NCBI GenBank assembly: GCA_900404475.1
Contig: OUQQ01000046.1
Coordinates: forward strand, 1 to 57,260
DNA length: 57,260 nt
Direction of reading: 5' to 3'
Source: Spongospora subterranea
Lineage: Eukaryota; Endomyxa; Phytomyxea; Plasmodiophorida; Plasmodiophoridae
The translations under genes and the position numbers were made by a program. Every line of letters starts with the position of its first letter. Positions within the stretch are counted from its first letter, which is position 1. Positions 31,198-44,300 of the stretch are shown here, in pieces. Under the pieces are notes generated by a model that saw nothing but the letters and a program-made list of their open reading frames with translations, was not told the origin of the DNA and ran no database searches.

Positions 31198-31917
31198 ATG
31201 AAGGCTGTTTGCGTCATCAAAGGCGAAAGTGTCAACGGACTGGTGACCCTCCAGCAAACAGCTGAGGGTGCTCCCACCACAATCACAGGTTCGGTTCGTG
31301 GATTGGTCCCGGTACATTCCCAGCGTCACCGTCTGTCCATCTATCGCTAATGACCTGATGATAGGGGCAACATGGATTCCACGTGCATGAATTCGGTATC
31401 TGCAAATGGAAGCCAACAGTATTGTTGTTTCTAAGACTTTCCAGGTGACATTTCCCAAGGATGCACGTCTGCCGGTGGTCATTTCAACCCGCACGGCAAA
31501 ACTCATGGAGCGCCAACAGATGTTGAACGTCATACTGGGGATCTTGGCAATATTACTGCTAACGCTGACGGTAGATCATATGTCCCACCTTGTCGCTTCC
31601 TACTGCTAATTTTTATGTTTTAACTAGGCGTTGCCGACATTAATATTACCGATAATCAAATTGCGCTCATGGGTGCAAATAATGTAATGGGGCGAGCCTT
31701 TGTTGTACACGAAAGTAACTGGGACGACTATTTTTTCACGTCTGCAAAGTTCTCAGAGTTTCAACAGATGTAGATGATCTTGGCAAAGGAGGCCATCCAC
31801 TTTCAAAGACTACTGGTAATGCTGGAGGTAACTTCTTTGACCGTCCGTAAATGTCTCTGTGTGATGAAGTATGCAGGGCGCCTCGCCTGTGGTATCATTG
31901 GAATTGCGGCGCCGTAG
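31198..31917 (+). CDS. SOD1: Cu/Zn superoxide dismutase
   Basis: Six short exons, 31198-31311, 31365-31395, 31445-31570, 31628-31714, 31768-31827 and 31877-31917, splice in phase to 152 residues (family 150-155). It starts MKAVCVIKG. All metal ligands are visible: His44 and His46 (GFHVHEFG), His61 (GGHFNP), His69 (HGKTHG), His78 and Asp81 (ERHTGDLGN), and the His in AFVVHE. The disulfide Cys55 (QGCTSAG) and Cys144 (RLACGVIG) and the active-site Arg just before are kept. VDDLGKGG forms the electrostatic loop. There is no signal peptide or transit peptide, so this is the cytosolic type. It disproportionates superoxide to oxygen and peroxide. The longest exon is 126 nt, so the gene is easily missed by ORF calling. 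It converges on the dynein gene. Confidence 0.96.
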
Positions 31918-32345
31918 TTTCTTTTAGTGCTCGCTTTTTCAAATACATCGTTGATTGCTAGGAATCCTTTACGCTCGGTTCCACAATAAAGTCGCAAGCT
32001 CATTTACTCATAACTCAATCAAGTGGATTTTGTTTCACTATGGTCGATGCATATTTTGGGACGTTCTGAGCACCCTTGTGGCATGATCGGAGATCGTTGC
32101 CAATGCTTGTCAGGAGACAATGCCTCAATGCTCATTTCCATAGCGTGAATGCTGGAATAACAGTGTAGGGAGCTATGTTCACAGCAGTTTTGCAAAACGA
32201 AACCAATCGGTTGTACGTACCTTCTTTTAAAGACATACTTATTGATCGTTTAGGAATGGGATTAATGTGCATACTTTGAAAATATAACCGTTTATTTTTT
32301 TGAATGTAAGCAGCTACAGTAGATGGAACAATTCATCGCCTGGGG
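31918..32345. other. Convergent 3' spacer, SOD1 / dynein
   Basis: About 430 bp between the SOD stop (+) and the dynein stop (-). No coding signal seen. Confidence 0.4.
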
Positions 32346-35300
32346 TCAATCATCCAATTGAGTGACCAAAGCCACGCCACGCTGAACCCAGTGGCTGGCG
32401 GGGCGGTCAGTTGGCAATCGAATTGACATCACAAAATTAGTGGAATGTCCCGTTGTTGAAAGAATCCCTCGGCGTTCAGTTGTTTTGTACACTGGACAGT
32501 CGTACTTGTTTGCTGCATTAATCTCAGACGTTTTCATGGGATGCAACCATATGACGGGTGCCGGCGAAAAAAGAATTTTCGGTTCAGATTCCGCAAGCAT
32601 ACATGTCTCGTCATCCCAACGTGCTCCCTCAAGGAATAAACCGTCAACGTAAGCGCCCTCTGTAGGACGGACGGCCAATGTGCCCTTTTTAACGAATTCA
32701 AAATCGAAACTCACTTCGTCAATAGGAATAGCATGCTTCCTCGCAAAATTCTGTAAGTAATGGCTCAAATTTTATGGCCTTTGAAAGGAGGACACGCGAG
32801 CATTTACCTGGAGAACACCTGTCAAAAACGACTGCGTGAAGAAGAACCCGGAGAACCAAAAAATGTCGGGGGCTATCCCAGTATCCATCCATTTCTGGAA
32901 ATTTTGTAATCGGTTCATCAAGTCGCTGATGTAGCTCGATAGCGGTTTCATTGTCGGGTAAGAAACCGACAGCCATTTCTTGGGAACACACCCATTAAAC
33001 AAAGAATCGCTAATTTGTTCCAAATCGAATGACATCGCCATCAAACCAGCTAGGACAGTTTAGATTGAGGAGCAACATTGTTTCAGATTCACAAACCTAA
33101 CGTCTTTTGAAGGTCGTTCATTGAGTTGCGAATCACAACAACTAGGCGATTATAACGAATCAGCTCTTGACGGAGAACAATATTCATGCTCTCTTTGTAG
33201 TTGACTGGAAATTTAGAATAGACACTGTCAAGATCAAACGGGGGTGGTATTTTGTAGACAATATCGGAAGAAATTTCTTTCAATATCAGTTCCTAATAAT
33301 TTACATTGGTTACTTCCTAGCAACGCCAGGATTTCGCCAATTTACCTTTGACTTAGTCCCAGAAGTAGTGCTTCGAGCTTGGGTCAACAGAATTGATCGG
33401 AAAAGCGTTGCAGTCTCGTTGCGATCTTTCGTGATATCGGCGTTTTCATGGAGCCCAAACACTTCAGGACGGGCAAAACTGGGCAACGCCTTGATATGCT
33501 CCAAATAATCTGGATATGACCCAGATAACGCAGGAACCTAATAGTTTAAAAAAGTTACTCGTAAGGCATATCGTATATTGACCGCTTCACCTGATATGCA
33601 CCTAACGCCGACATCGAAGCCCCTGCTTGAAGCATATCCGGCGATATGTATCTCAACAGCAAATTAGAGAGGGTTCGCCTGTCCCACTCTTCGGTCACCC
33701 GACCACCGTAGTTGCACTCTCCAACGAGATACCGGATTGCCTCGTAAGGTATAGACTCGATTGTTTCCGAACGCCCAACAAACATATGCAGCTGGCGTAC
33801 GCTAATCCTTAAATCGCTTTCGTTAAACTCGTATGGGATGTTCCAGCCCAAAGGCCCAAACGAACGACGTTCTTGAACTAACGCATGGAAAAAAGATAAA
33901 CCAAATAATAGGGAGGCCCTGAAGAGCTCACATCAATCGTGTTGATTGAGCCAAAGGACGACGTTGGAATCTCTTACCATTGCGGTTGATGGTTAGTGCC
34001 ACTGAAAAACTCAGGATCGCTGATAGGATCTCGCGAGTATGATGACAGTAGATTTGCTCGGAGTCCCTTCGGAGGTTCGTTGGTCATTTTGATGCCTTTT
34101 TGGAGAATGGAAATTGGGAATTGCTCCGAAGGATATGATGTCAGCCACAGCCGGTAGTCAGCGTGAACATTTCCAACAGTAGTTGACTCAATTATTCGTT
34201 CTAGGGCCGTCATCCACGACACAGCCAGATGACAATTCTGCAGAATCACCCACGATCCTTTTGCCTGACCTGCTATAATTGCTGCTGCCGCATGAGGACC
34301 CTAAATTGGCAAAAGCAACTTAAATCGGAAGCGAGATCATTTCAGTTGTCCATACCTGCCCTTGGCCGAGAGAGATTGATTCAAGTTTGGAACTAAATCC
34401 AAGGTCAGTCGCGAATTTTATTAGACTTGAAAACGGATCCTGAAAGTGACTCTTTAGTTAGAGTAACGCCAAGCAGTATTAGTTTGAGGCAATATACCGA
34501 TCCAGGGGACAGAACAAAAAGCAACGGGATTGCAGGGTCTGAATCTTTGAAGGCACCAGCCAAGTCAAATGGCGGCACCTCGATAAACCGTTGCCCAAGG
34601 GTTTCCCCAACGAAATCTCTCACGGCAGGAATAACCTTATCAGGTCGCAGACACCTTAAAATGAGTAGTTTTTGAAATGATGACAGATCTAACAAAGATG
34701 TTACGGCTGATTTGTCAACTGGATGATTGAGTTTACCAGTTTGGAAACTTGATGGTAGACGAATCCGATGTGGTTCGGAACCATCAAATATTCTCTTCCA
34801 ATCCATCCCATATTCATTGAATGTGGAGGCGAACGACGAAAATTCCGGGAACGACGCTGACAAACGACATATCTCTGCCCATGCTGTCTGTTGCAACCAC
34901 GAAGGGAAAGGATTGGAAAGCGCTTGCGCACCGTCACTCTCAACGCCAACCCCTCCTGAACCGTAAACGCATTGGAAACAAAGATCTCAAACGAGATGCG
35001 TTGAATACCAGTCATGAGGAATCTCCATTGATCATGGTTTACTGTGCCTTTGTTTTTCAAGATATTGACAGCAAGCAGGAACGAAAACAGCAGTTTATCT
35101 TTCTCGAATAACGAGCGACAAATTGCACAAAATAAAGAGAATGTGAAATAGTCATTGAGACTTTGCAATCGCGTCTCCAAAACATTACTTGGTTCACTAC
35201 CCGCGATAGCTTTCTCATACAGTATTATAAACCACGCTAGAGAATACTGATACATAGGATCGATGTTTGCCAGATCAGCAATGCAAAAAAATAGAACTGA

Positions 35301-38300
35301 GGAGTGGGCAGCGACAGGTTTGTATCCCATTCGTGCAACATCAATCTGAACACTTTGTTAGCATCGACTACAGTGCTTGGGTGCAATACCTCTTTTTCAG
35401 TCTTGTCTGCTACAAGTTGTTTTTCGGCAATATCATTCGATATGTTTTTCGACGCCGATAACACTTGGATGGCGCTTTCATCATCAAGAATGTTCCCTTC
35501 CGAAGAAGATAAAACCTTTAGAATCTCGGTTTCGATTTCTTTGAGGTTTTTGCGATTTTCAGCGCTCTGAACTATCAAGCGATTCTTTTCTGTTTGAAGC
35601 TCAGGGCGCTCTCTAATCTTAGATGAGCCCACGTTATGACTTATACAGGTTGAAACTACCTTGCGACAATAATTCCTAGCAGTTGATCTTCAAGACCCGC
35701 CGGAGTAATCATGAAATTAATCAATGTAACTTTCGTCGAAAGTTCGGGTAAATAGTGTGGATTCCGCAACTTGGTTGTGATATAAAATCTGACATACGCT
35801 TAGGCAATAATCAAGACAAAGTTGCATAACAAACAGTACCTAAAATTTTCGGAATATTCGACTTCAGTGTCACCCAACTTGATTAGAGTAGCACCTCCTT
35901 TTTTATAGGTCTGTTTCAAAAGCACCGGTTCAAAGGTGGGATCGAGCTCTTCCCCAACGTTCTCCAACAGGCAAGGAATACCAAACTGGATCCCTCCTAA
36001 ATTCGGTGGCAGTTCATCACCTTGCCTAGATCATAATTTTTCAAATTGATACCTTCAAGACGCCGAGCAAAATCCGCATCAGCCATTTTGAATATGATTA
36101 ATTTCCTCTCACGTTCCAAATTTCTGATCCAAAAGTTGGCTTGCCCCTAGTTGAAAGTATCATTAATAGCTGAAGCCATTTACTTCAAAATGGGGCCAGA
36201 TACGCACTTGCGGATCGATCATTAATGGCCATCGTCGAGCTTTATCAATGATGATGGCGTTGTCAATGGAAAAGGCGTCATTTGGCAATCCGTCATTGGT
36301 CCATTGACGAATCTTGACCGAATCACCTAACAGATGATAAATTGGTTCAACAATCAATTGCAGCAACCTGCCCATGATGAAAGAACCTAATGCGTTTGCT
36401 AAAGAGAACCGTTCTGCGCATGAAAGTCCTGAAGCTTTACAGAGTTTTCTCCATGAATCGACACAGCTACTTCTATAAGAAGCAGTAAACGCGCCAAGAT
36501 AAGCTATGACTCCAGATGCTAATATGACATCTCCGACAAGGTTCTCGTATTGGACGCCGAGATTAATAGCGGCTTCTGTCCAGCGATCCTTTTCACCGCC
36601 AAGCCCACCTATTAATTGTTGGCCACGTAATAGCTTCTTGCCGCAAAGTTCAACTTGAGCCTCTAAGTCTGCCTTTTTCTGCTGCATACCTGCCAACGTG
36701 GACTTGAAGTTGGCTAATTTATATTCAACGCTGCTCAATTCTGCTTGCTTTGCCAATAAACCCTAAATGGACGACAAAAATTGACGATGAGACCACAAGA
36801 AATTTCGCCAAACATACCTTCTCTACAATGGCGTATTCAGCTTTGGCTTGATCTAAGGCTTCACGTTTTGGACGGATAGTGTTAGCGACTTCATCATATT
36901 GATACATGGCGCGAACCCAGGAGCACAGGCCAAACGCAGCTTTTGAGGCTTTTTTCACTGACCCCGGATCAAACAGAGGGTTCTCGATATACGTGGCAAT
37001 TTTCTTAATAATTTCTCTAGGAATGTTATCCTTGTCATATGCTGACAGTGCTGACAGCAGCTTAGGATCGCTGAGAAGTTTCTTCTTAGCTGGATCCCAG
37101 TAGTCTTTCACCATTTTCCCAGTGCTATCAGGCGTCCGTGTGGGGGCAATGTTCATCATTATACATACAGCTTCCATTACGACGAGGACTCCAGCTGGAG
37201 GGCTCTTCATGGCTTTGACTTCTACCAGATCATTTTTTGTCAGAGTGTTCAGTGCGGCAACCGCCGCCTCAAGAATGGGCATAGCCTGAGCAAGTTCGGC
37301 ACCACATTCGTCTGCAATCGCCTTCGCAGCTGCGGCTTTCTCGTTAGCAACAGACTCTTCTTGCTTGACGCCAGCTCTTATTGCCTAAATGCAACTCCAG
37401 TTAGTTGTTCTGGTGATGAATCGTTCCAGTAAGTACTTCGGCTTCGATTGTTTCTTTATCAACTTGAACAATCATTTCGCTCGTTTCTTGCCCCGTTCGA
37501 ATTAGGACAGGCCGCAATTCTTCAATCTCGACAAGCATTGCCTTTACCTATCGACAACGTAAACACCAAATCTGGAACTATACCGTAAAATTTTGCACAA
37601 ACCTGGGCAGCAGTTGCTGCTAAAACTTGAAGGCCGACTTCATAGGTGTTCTTTGAGGTTGTTACTTGCTTTCTCTTTTCAGCAAGAAGTATTTTGAATG
37701 CCATGATAAGCTCTAAATATGAACTATACGAAATTTAACAACATAATCATAGGAAACCTCATGTTTTCTACGAGGGCGTTACGTAGCAGTTTCGGCGTAA
37801 TTCTTGATAAAAACGTTTTGCTAGATCATCGGCGCTTTGATGGAAATTAACACACATAGAGACACAGCATCTACGAGTTGAGTCCGGCAAATCAACATCG
37901 GCAAGGAATTCATGAGCCACCGTCTCTGAAAACCAGGCCTGAGAATCAACGGGCCAGATGAAGATATCAGACGACCAACCTAACGCATCTTGGGGCCATT
38001 TCTGCATCCAGTTGATGGTACAACAATTTACGAACGAGGGAAACATTCTCAGACGAGAGCGAAGAGCATCTCCAATAGGAGACATGCACAGAAATACGTG
38101 AAGGTGCGCTCGAACCATATCGATAAAAAAGGACATATATTGTTGCGGCGTCCCTTCAGCTCCTCGATGAGCTCGTTTGAAATTTGGCGCAACGTTGGCA
38201 CAAATTTCCGCACGCTCTTCCAGTGGAAAAAGGTTGGGAACCTGATCGATCAGTGCTGATTAGCCATTTGTTTTGTGAAAGCCTATACTCTGTTGCCTCA

Positions 38301-41300
38301 CTTCTCCTGAATTCAAGATGCCATTTATATCTTCTAAGAACTCTTCATATTTTATCTGCAAATCGGTGAAGAGGAACACTGTAGGTATCATTTTCTCCCC
38401 TGCAGATCTGAGAACTTTTTTCAGATCCTCACGCCATTCAGTTATTCCATAATTTTTTGACATTTCGACTTGGAAAACCTATATCCAGAACACACTGTCA
38501 GCGGGGCGACGGGCACATACGCTCGGTATGCAGCTGGACCTTGTATCCAGAAACATGAGCGGCAAGGCGAGTTAACGATTGACGGCCTGTTCCGCCAACA
38601 CCGACAAGAAGAGCATGTCCCCCAGGTTGTTTGAGAATACGGGAGAGTCTAGAAATATGTTCTAAAGCGTATCTGAAGAGAACTAAGCGCATTGACGAAC
38701 TACATTGCTGATTGTAGTCATCTAAGTGAGCCATAAACACTTCGCGCATATGAATCAAATCTGGGATTTCTTCATACGGCTTCCTCGACCCCTTTTTGGT
38801 CAGGAAGTCCCCGAACAACAAACCCCGAACCTATATATACGTTTTGAGCATAAGGCAATACCCTTACCAAATATGGACTAACTTCATCAAGTGTATCGAC
38901 TTTGCCGTCTCCATTCTTATCAAGTCGCAGCAGACATTGGTCGAAATCTGCATTCAAAGTTTTTGTGCAAGCTGAACGAACCCATTTTAAAAACTTGATG
39001 GAGTCGTCATCGTCAATAAGTCGATCAGCAAAAACGCGGTGAATTTCATGAACCCAAAGTCGAATCTGCGGAAGTTGTCACAGTTAGATTCAAGACTTCA
39101 TAATTTATGGATTACCATTGCGAATCTGTCAGATATTTCATCCGGATGAGACATGCAAATTCCACGAATGACGCTTGCAAAGTCACGAAGATTGAAAGTG
39201 TAATGCGACCTCGTTGGCGTGGGTAGTAACTCGGATATTGCCGTCAAAAATATTGAGCGAGTGGCGTCAACGATTTTGCTGGCAAATAGCGCAATATCAG
39301 GCGCGAATCCCTTGCCTATCACCAAAATAGACCACGTCACAAATTTTCTAATACCATATTTACTTTGTTACCCAAATGCCAGAGAAGAATTGTTCTGAAT
39401 ATCGTGTTGAGGTTGTCATTATCAAATGGTGTCATTGAAACGTGGTTAAAATGTCGTGTTAGTCGCGTAGTGACAAAGTTTCGCCCTCCACCTGCAGGAC
39501 CCATTGCCGCCAAGACGGTGGTGTCGATTAAATTACGGAAAGATGCATCGGCAACGTCGTACCTATACCAGATAATGTTCATTTCATATATCTGTCCCAT
39601 AATGTCAAGGTTTACCATCCCCCGTGATCGATCAACTGTCTAATCAGCTCGATTGGTAATTGTGCACCGAAAACTTCAGGTTTTGGCATGTTCAAATCAT
39701 CAATGAAGACGAGGGCATTCCTGCCGCCTGGAGATCCAAAAACGCCTTTTCTTTTTCTTTCCTAAAACAAAATCAGATAAATGCGAAACTATGAACGCTT
39801 TGATACCATCTTGGCGTCAATGATTTCGCGAGTTTGCGATGCAGTCGTTTGAGCAGAAAAGTTAATGAGCAATGGAAGGAAAGCCTCTTTATCTAGTTGT
39901 GTTAGAGCCTTTCCAACGTATGCAGTCTTCCCAGTTCCTGTTGGGCCGACAAACAGTCCAGGAATTCGATTACGAGCGAACAACTGAGCGATGGCGCTAT
40001 ATCGAGCTGAATCAATAGTTGGTACAATAATTTCTTGAATCCTAGCATCTGGCTCTATTTGAAAACTTGTTCCGGTTGCATTCGGGTCACCTGACCAGTT
40101 TACCCAACTAGAATTGGTCCACAAAACGTCGTACATTAAGCATTTATCTGGCAATTTGGCCTATGTTGATCATTGAATAATAACATTCGAAGCATGACAC
40201 ATATCGCCAGGATACCTGAAGTTTGGCTTCATTAGATATAGTTCGAATAGTAGCGTCAAATTCTTGTCTGCCGCTGAAGTCTACACTAGCTCCAACTGAC
40301 CAAATCAACGAAAAGACGAATAGTCCTTCCATATCTCGCGAACCTGCAAAACAACTATGTAAGCGTAATACAGAAAACCTTGTATTCTCACTTAAACTTA
40401 CCAATAACGGATTTCGACTCCTTTAGCGAAGCTTTGAAAATTCTGAACATGCTAATGACCAGATTCATATCGCTTGTAGTACAATATTCAGTACATTTTC
40501 GCCGAACAAGCTGCAGAACAATATTATGTAAGAAAATGCGACATGAAAACTGATAATTCTGACTTCAAGGCAAGTAGGAACGAATCGTTTGAAAAGCAAA
40601 GTAAATTGTTCCGCATTGAACGATTCCATTGACGACATTGATGTTAGCCAGGAATCAAGCAATGGCTTAATGCCGAGACATTGCGGTTCTACATAAACCA
40701 TGCCACATCTAGAAACAGTTGCTGGAGATGCTACAGCCAAGTCGGCCACCTAGGTTACAATATCAGTTGAATTTTTAGCCCATCACAGTTCAGTACCTAC
40801 CTCAAAAATCATGTTCATTGTTGACGACATTTGAATGATTTCACCAGACATTAAGCATAGCTTCTTATTATCATCAAGAACAGTATTCATATTTTCGATC
40901 CAGAGGGTATCAACGGGACCATCGAAGACGATCTGTTATACTTACTCAGTCTACGTAACTTTAGTCAAATAGTGGACGAACCCATTTTTTAGAAGGCGAC
41001 TCTAGCGAAGCCAACCGCCTAAAATGTATCGAAAGGACACCGTCTTTCCATTCATGTGATACAGCATCGAATTGACCTGAACATCTAACATTAAAAACGT
41101 ATAGAAGGGCCGCAAGTGGTTTGAATACCATAAATTTCATTAAGTGTGATAGATTTAGGATTAATTGTAACCACTTCAACAGTGTCCGATTCTTCACCAA
41201 GTTTTGACAATGCAGATGATAAGATTCTTATTGCAGACGTTTTTCCAGAAAACGGTTGTCCAACTAACATTAGACCATGCCGCACCTTTATCATCTCGTG

Positions 41301-44300
41301 AAACTGCAGAATTTTTGCCAAAAATTCAGGAACCGGTTCAAGCCCCCGCGACAAAATGTCGGCATTGATTAACGGCAGAAGTTGCGAATAGTCATTAACG
41401 GGCAAGCTAACCCCAGGGAATAAATCGCCAATAATTCCTTGGAAAAGCGGAATATCCTGTGAGAGAAATTTCGGCAGATTAACATCATTAATTGAGCGGA
41501 GCATTAGACGGCTCTCGTTTTCATTAGGCTCCAGTCGCTTCAAATTTCCGGCAGCCATTAGCACTGCTTTCACTGCACGCATTCCATAATCGTAGTGATC
41601 TTGAGAGGAAAGCTGTTCACTGCATAAGCGAAACGTTGCCACGATCTTCCTTGCCAGCGACCTGGCTTCAATGAAACCACAAGAATATAGAGTGATTTCT
41701 GCAATCATTTCGTAGTTGGGAACCATCATGGCCACTGTCCTGAACAATGCTTTCAAATTGTCAGGTAGCTCGGAGCGCCCAGCATATCCTGAAATTCCGA
41801 TGAGAACATCACTGTCATGGAGATTTAAACGGCTCACCCGGATTCATTGTGATGAAAATATTGCATGTCTGTCGAAGTCGAATTTCTGTCCCTTCGAACC
41901 GAAAGTGACCCAGCTTAGCCGCAGTTGCTCTTTGAATTGATGATACTTGTTGTGCTACAACAGATAGCACTTCCAAGTCGATGCGATTGAATTCATCAAA
42001 ACATGCCCAAGCACCACTAGACGCCAGCCCTTTGAAGAACTTGCTCATTGCTAAATAGTCAAGGCCATCAGAGCAATTAAACACTACGCACTGAATAGCA
42101 ACAGCTTTGGCAAGATCCTGAAATTAGCAATTAGGATTTCACAAACATTTGGAAATTATTTTTGTTCTGACCTTCACTGTCTCGGTTTTTCCTGTTCCAG
42201 CTGGGCCCTCAGGTGCACCCCCAAGATTGAACTGCATCGCTCCCATTAGAGTCCGATAGCATCGGTCTGTTAAGGGAGTAATGACAAGTCGATCAGAATT
42301 GCCCAGATATTCGTAGCCATAAGCAAGTTCGGAGTTGATAATACGAATTTTAACGGTATCCTCAAACCAATAATATCTAAGCTGGGAAATCCACTGAAAG
42401 TCTGTAATACGACTAATTTTGGCGTTCACAAGTGCCTGAACAGTATCACGGGCATGAACATCAATGACAACTAGAGCGCCAAGTGTGCGACGTTGCAAAC
42501 GAGTTAGAGGTTGCCGGACCAGCGCGACAATTTTCTGCAGTTGGGAATTTGACATTTCCAAAAATTGTTTCAGAGTCCCGGATTCGATTGCTTTTTCAAC
42601 TGCCTGTGTCCAGAAGATCTGACTAACTGCTAATACAACTTGGCCTATTGGCTTAAGAATTGGCGAAAATTTGTTTCAGTTGACATTTCTGTTTACCTGG
42701 CCAGTCCAACGACCACTGCTCACGAGCTTCATTAGAAAACGCGGCGATAGAGCTTTGAATAGAGGATTTGACTGATGAAAACATGAGAGTTTCGACATCA
42801 CTTAGCCATCGCTCTACGGCGCCGTTTGCGTCTTTTGCGTTCATTGAGGAGGTAAGGGCAAGCCGTTCCCCTGACCACAGTTAGGAAGATCGGCAAAGTG
42901 CAAACAGCAGTTGACACCTTCTGATGAAAATAGGGCAGTTATGTCCATATTTTCTTGGAACTCTAGTTTTGCAATGCCTTCAAAACATTTTTTCAAATGA
43001 GGTTGAACGCGAGTAGGATCTTTTGTTTCAGACAAAATTTCCAATAGCTCGTCGTTAGATAAGAAGAAGAACCTGAATCACAACAATGAGCACTTGGAAT
43101 CAAGTCGCGTTCAGCTTGTTTTACCGTGGAAAAAATAATCGCTTGGTCTCAAGATATTGGTTCAGACCCAGTTGAATCCTGTCAAGCATTACGCGAGACG
43201 ACTTCAAGGTAGCCAGGATGTCAGGAATACTTGACACTGCGTTCGCTGCTGGTGCGGCAATCACCTAAGGAATTTGAATTTACAGAATGTGTATTCTAAC
43301 GGCGGCGATATTTACATCTGACATAATGGCTCTCCAAGACGCATCAACTTTCCGAAACAAATTTCCTTCCTCAGGCATTTGCTTCATTATGTCTTCGGAG
43401 GAAAATATCGGCTCCAAATAAAGCCAAGTGGTTTGCACTTGAAGCCAATTGTCAATTATATCCTGGCAGCGTTTCATTTTCTTAGATTACTTCTGTCGTC
43501 ACTCAGATAGATTTACCTGCATGTTGGTCAGCCATGTCTCCCACTCAGCAATTGTTTGCGCGAATGGTTTTGCGAAACTGGAACCCTATACATAATTCGA
43601 TTTAGATTAGCATGCAGTTGTTGAAGAAGCACTCATACCTTCATGGTTTGTGTTTTCACAATATGATCGTCCAAAAGAGTTTGGATTTCTTCTAGACCTC
43701 CACCGATGAGGATGAATGTGCCGGAATCGCGATAAGCCGCAGCACTAAATTCAACGCTTGCCCATTCCTAAAGTTCCCAGTATCAAACAGGTGCAATCAT
43801 CAAATAACTACACCAAGCAACGTGGCAGTACCTTTTTCATTCCATCAGCAGATTTTTCAATGGAGTACTCCTTTGAAGCTGAATCCGAAACTTGCATAAG
43901 TTGTTCTGTATATTTAGCGACTCCCATATCGACGAACCTAGCATAACAAAACCGGAACTTTGTTAAATGACAGCAATTTGTACAGTTTGAACAATCACCG
44001 GGTTAAAGATGTGTGATCGTCTGGACGAAGATCGAAACCGACGATATCGGAGATATCTGACCAGTGCCGCTGTCTTAACCCGGGATTGCAAAGTATTTCT
44101 ACAAGAGGCAGGTTCTGTTTGAACGCATCCAGCGAAGTCTGACGTGTCAAAGTGGTTAACCAACTCTCATGCCGCACATTGACGTTTCATGCCTTGATAT
44201 TGAGGGCAACACCTGCAGCAGCGATCGCTAGAGTTTTCGATAACTTCAACGATGCGCGCCACATTGAATCGCATTTTGTTTTGACCTGGTGGATGTTAAG

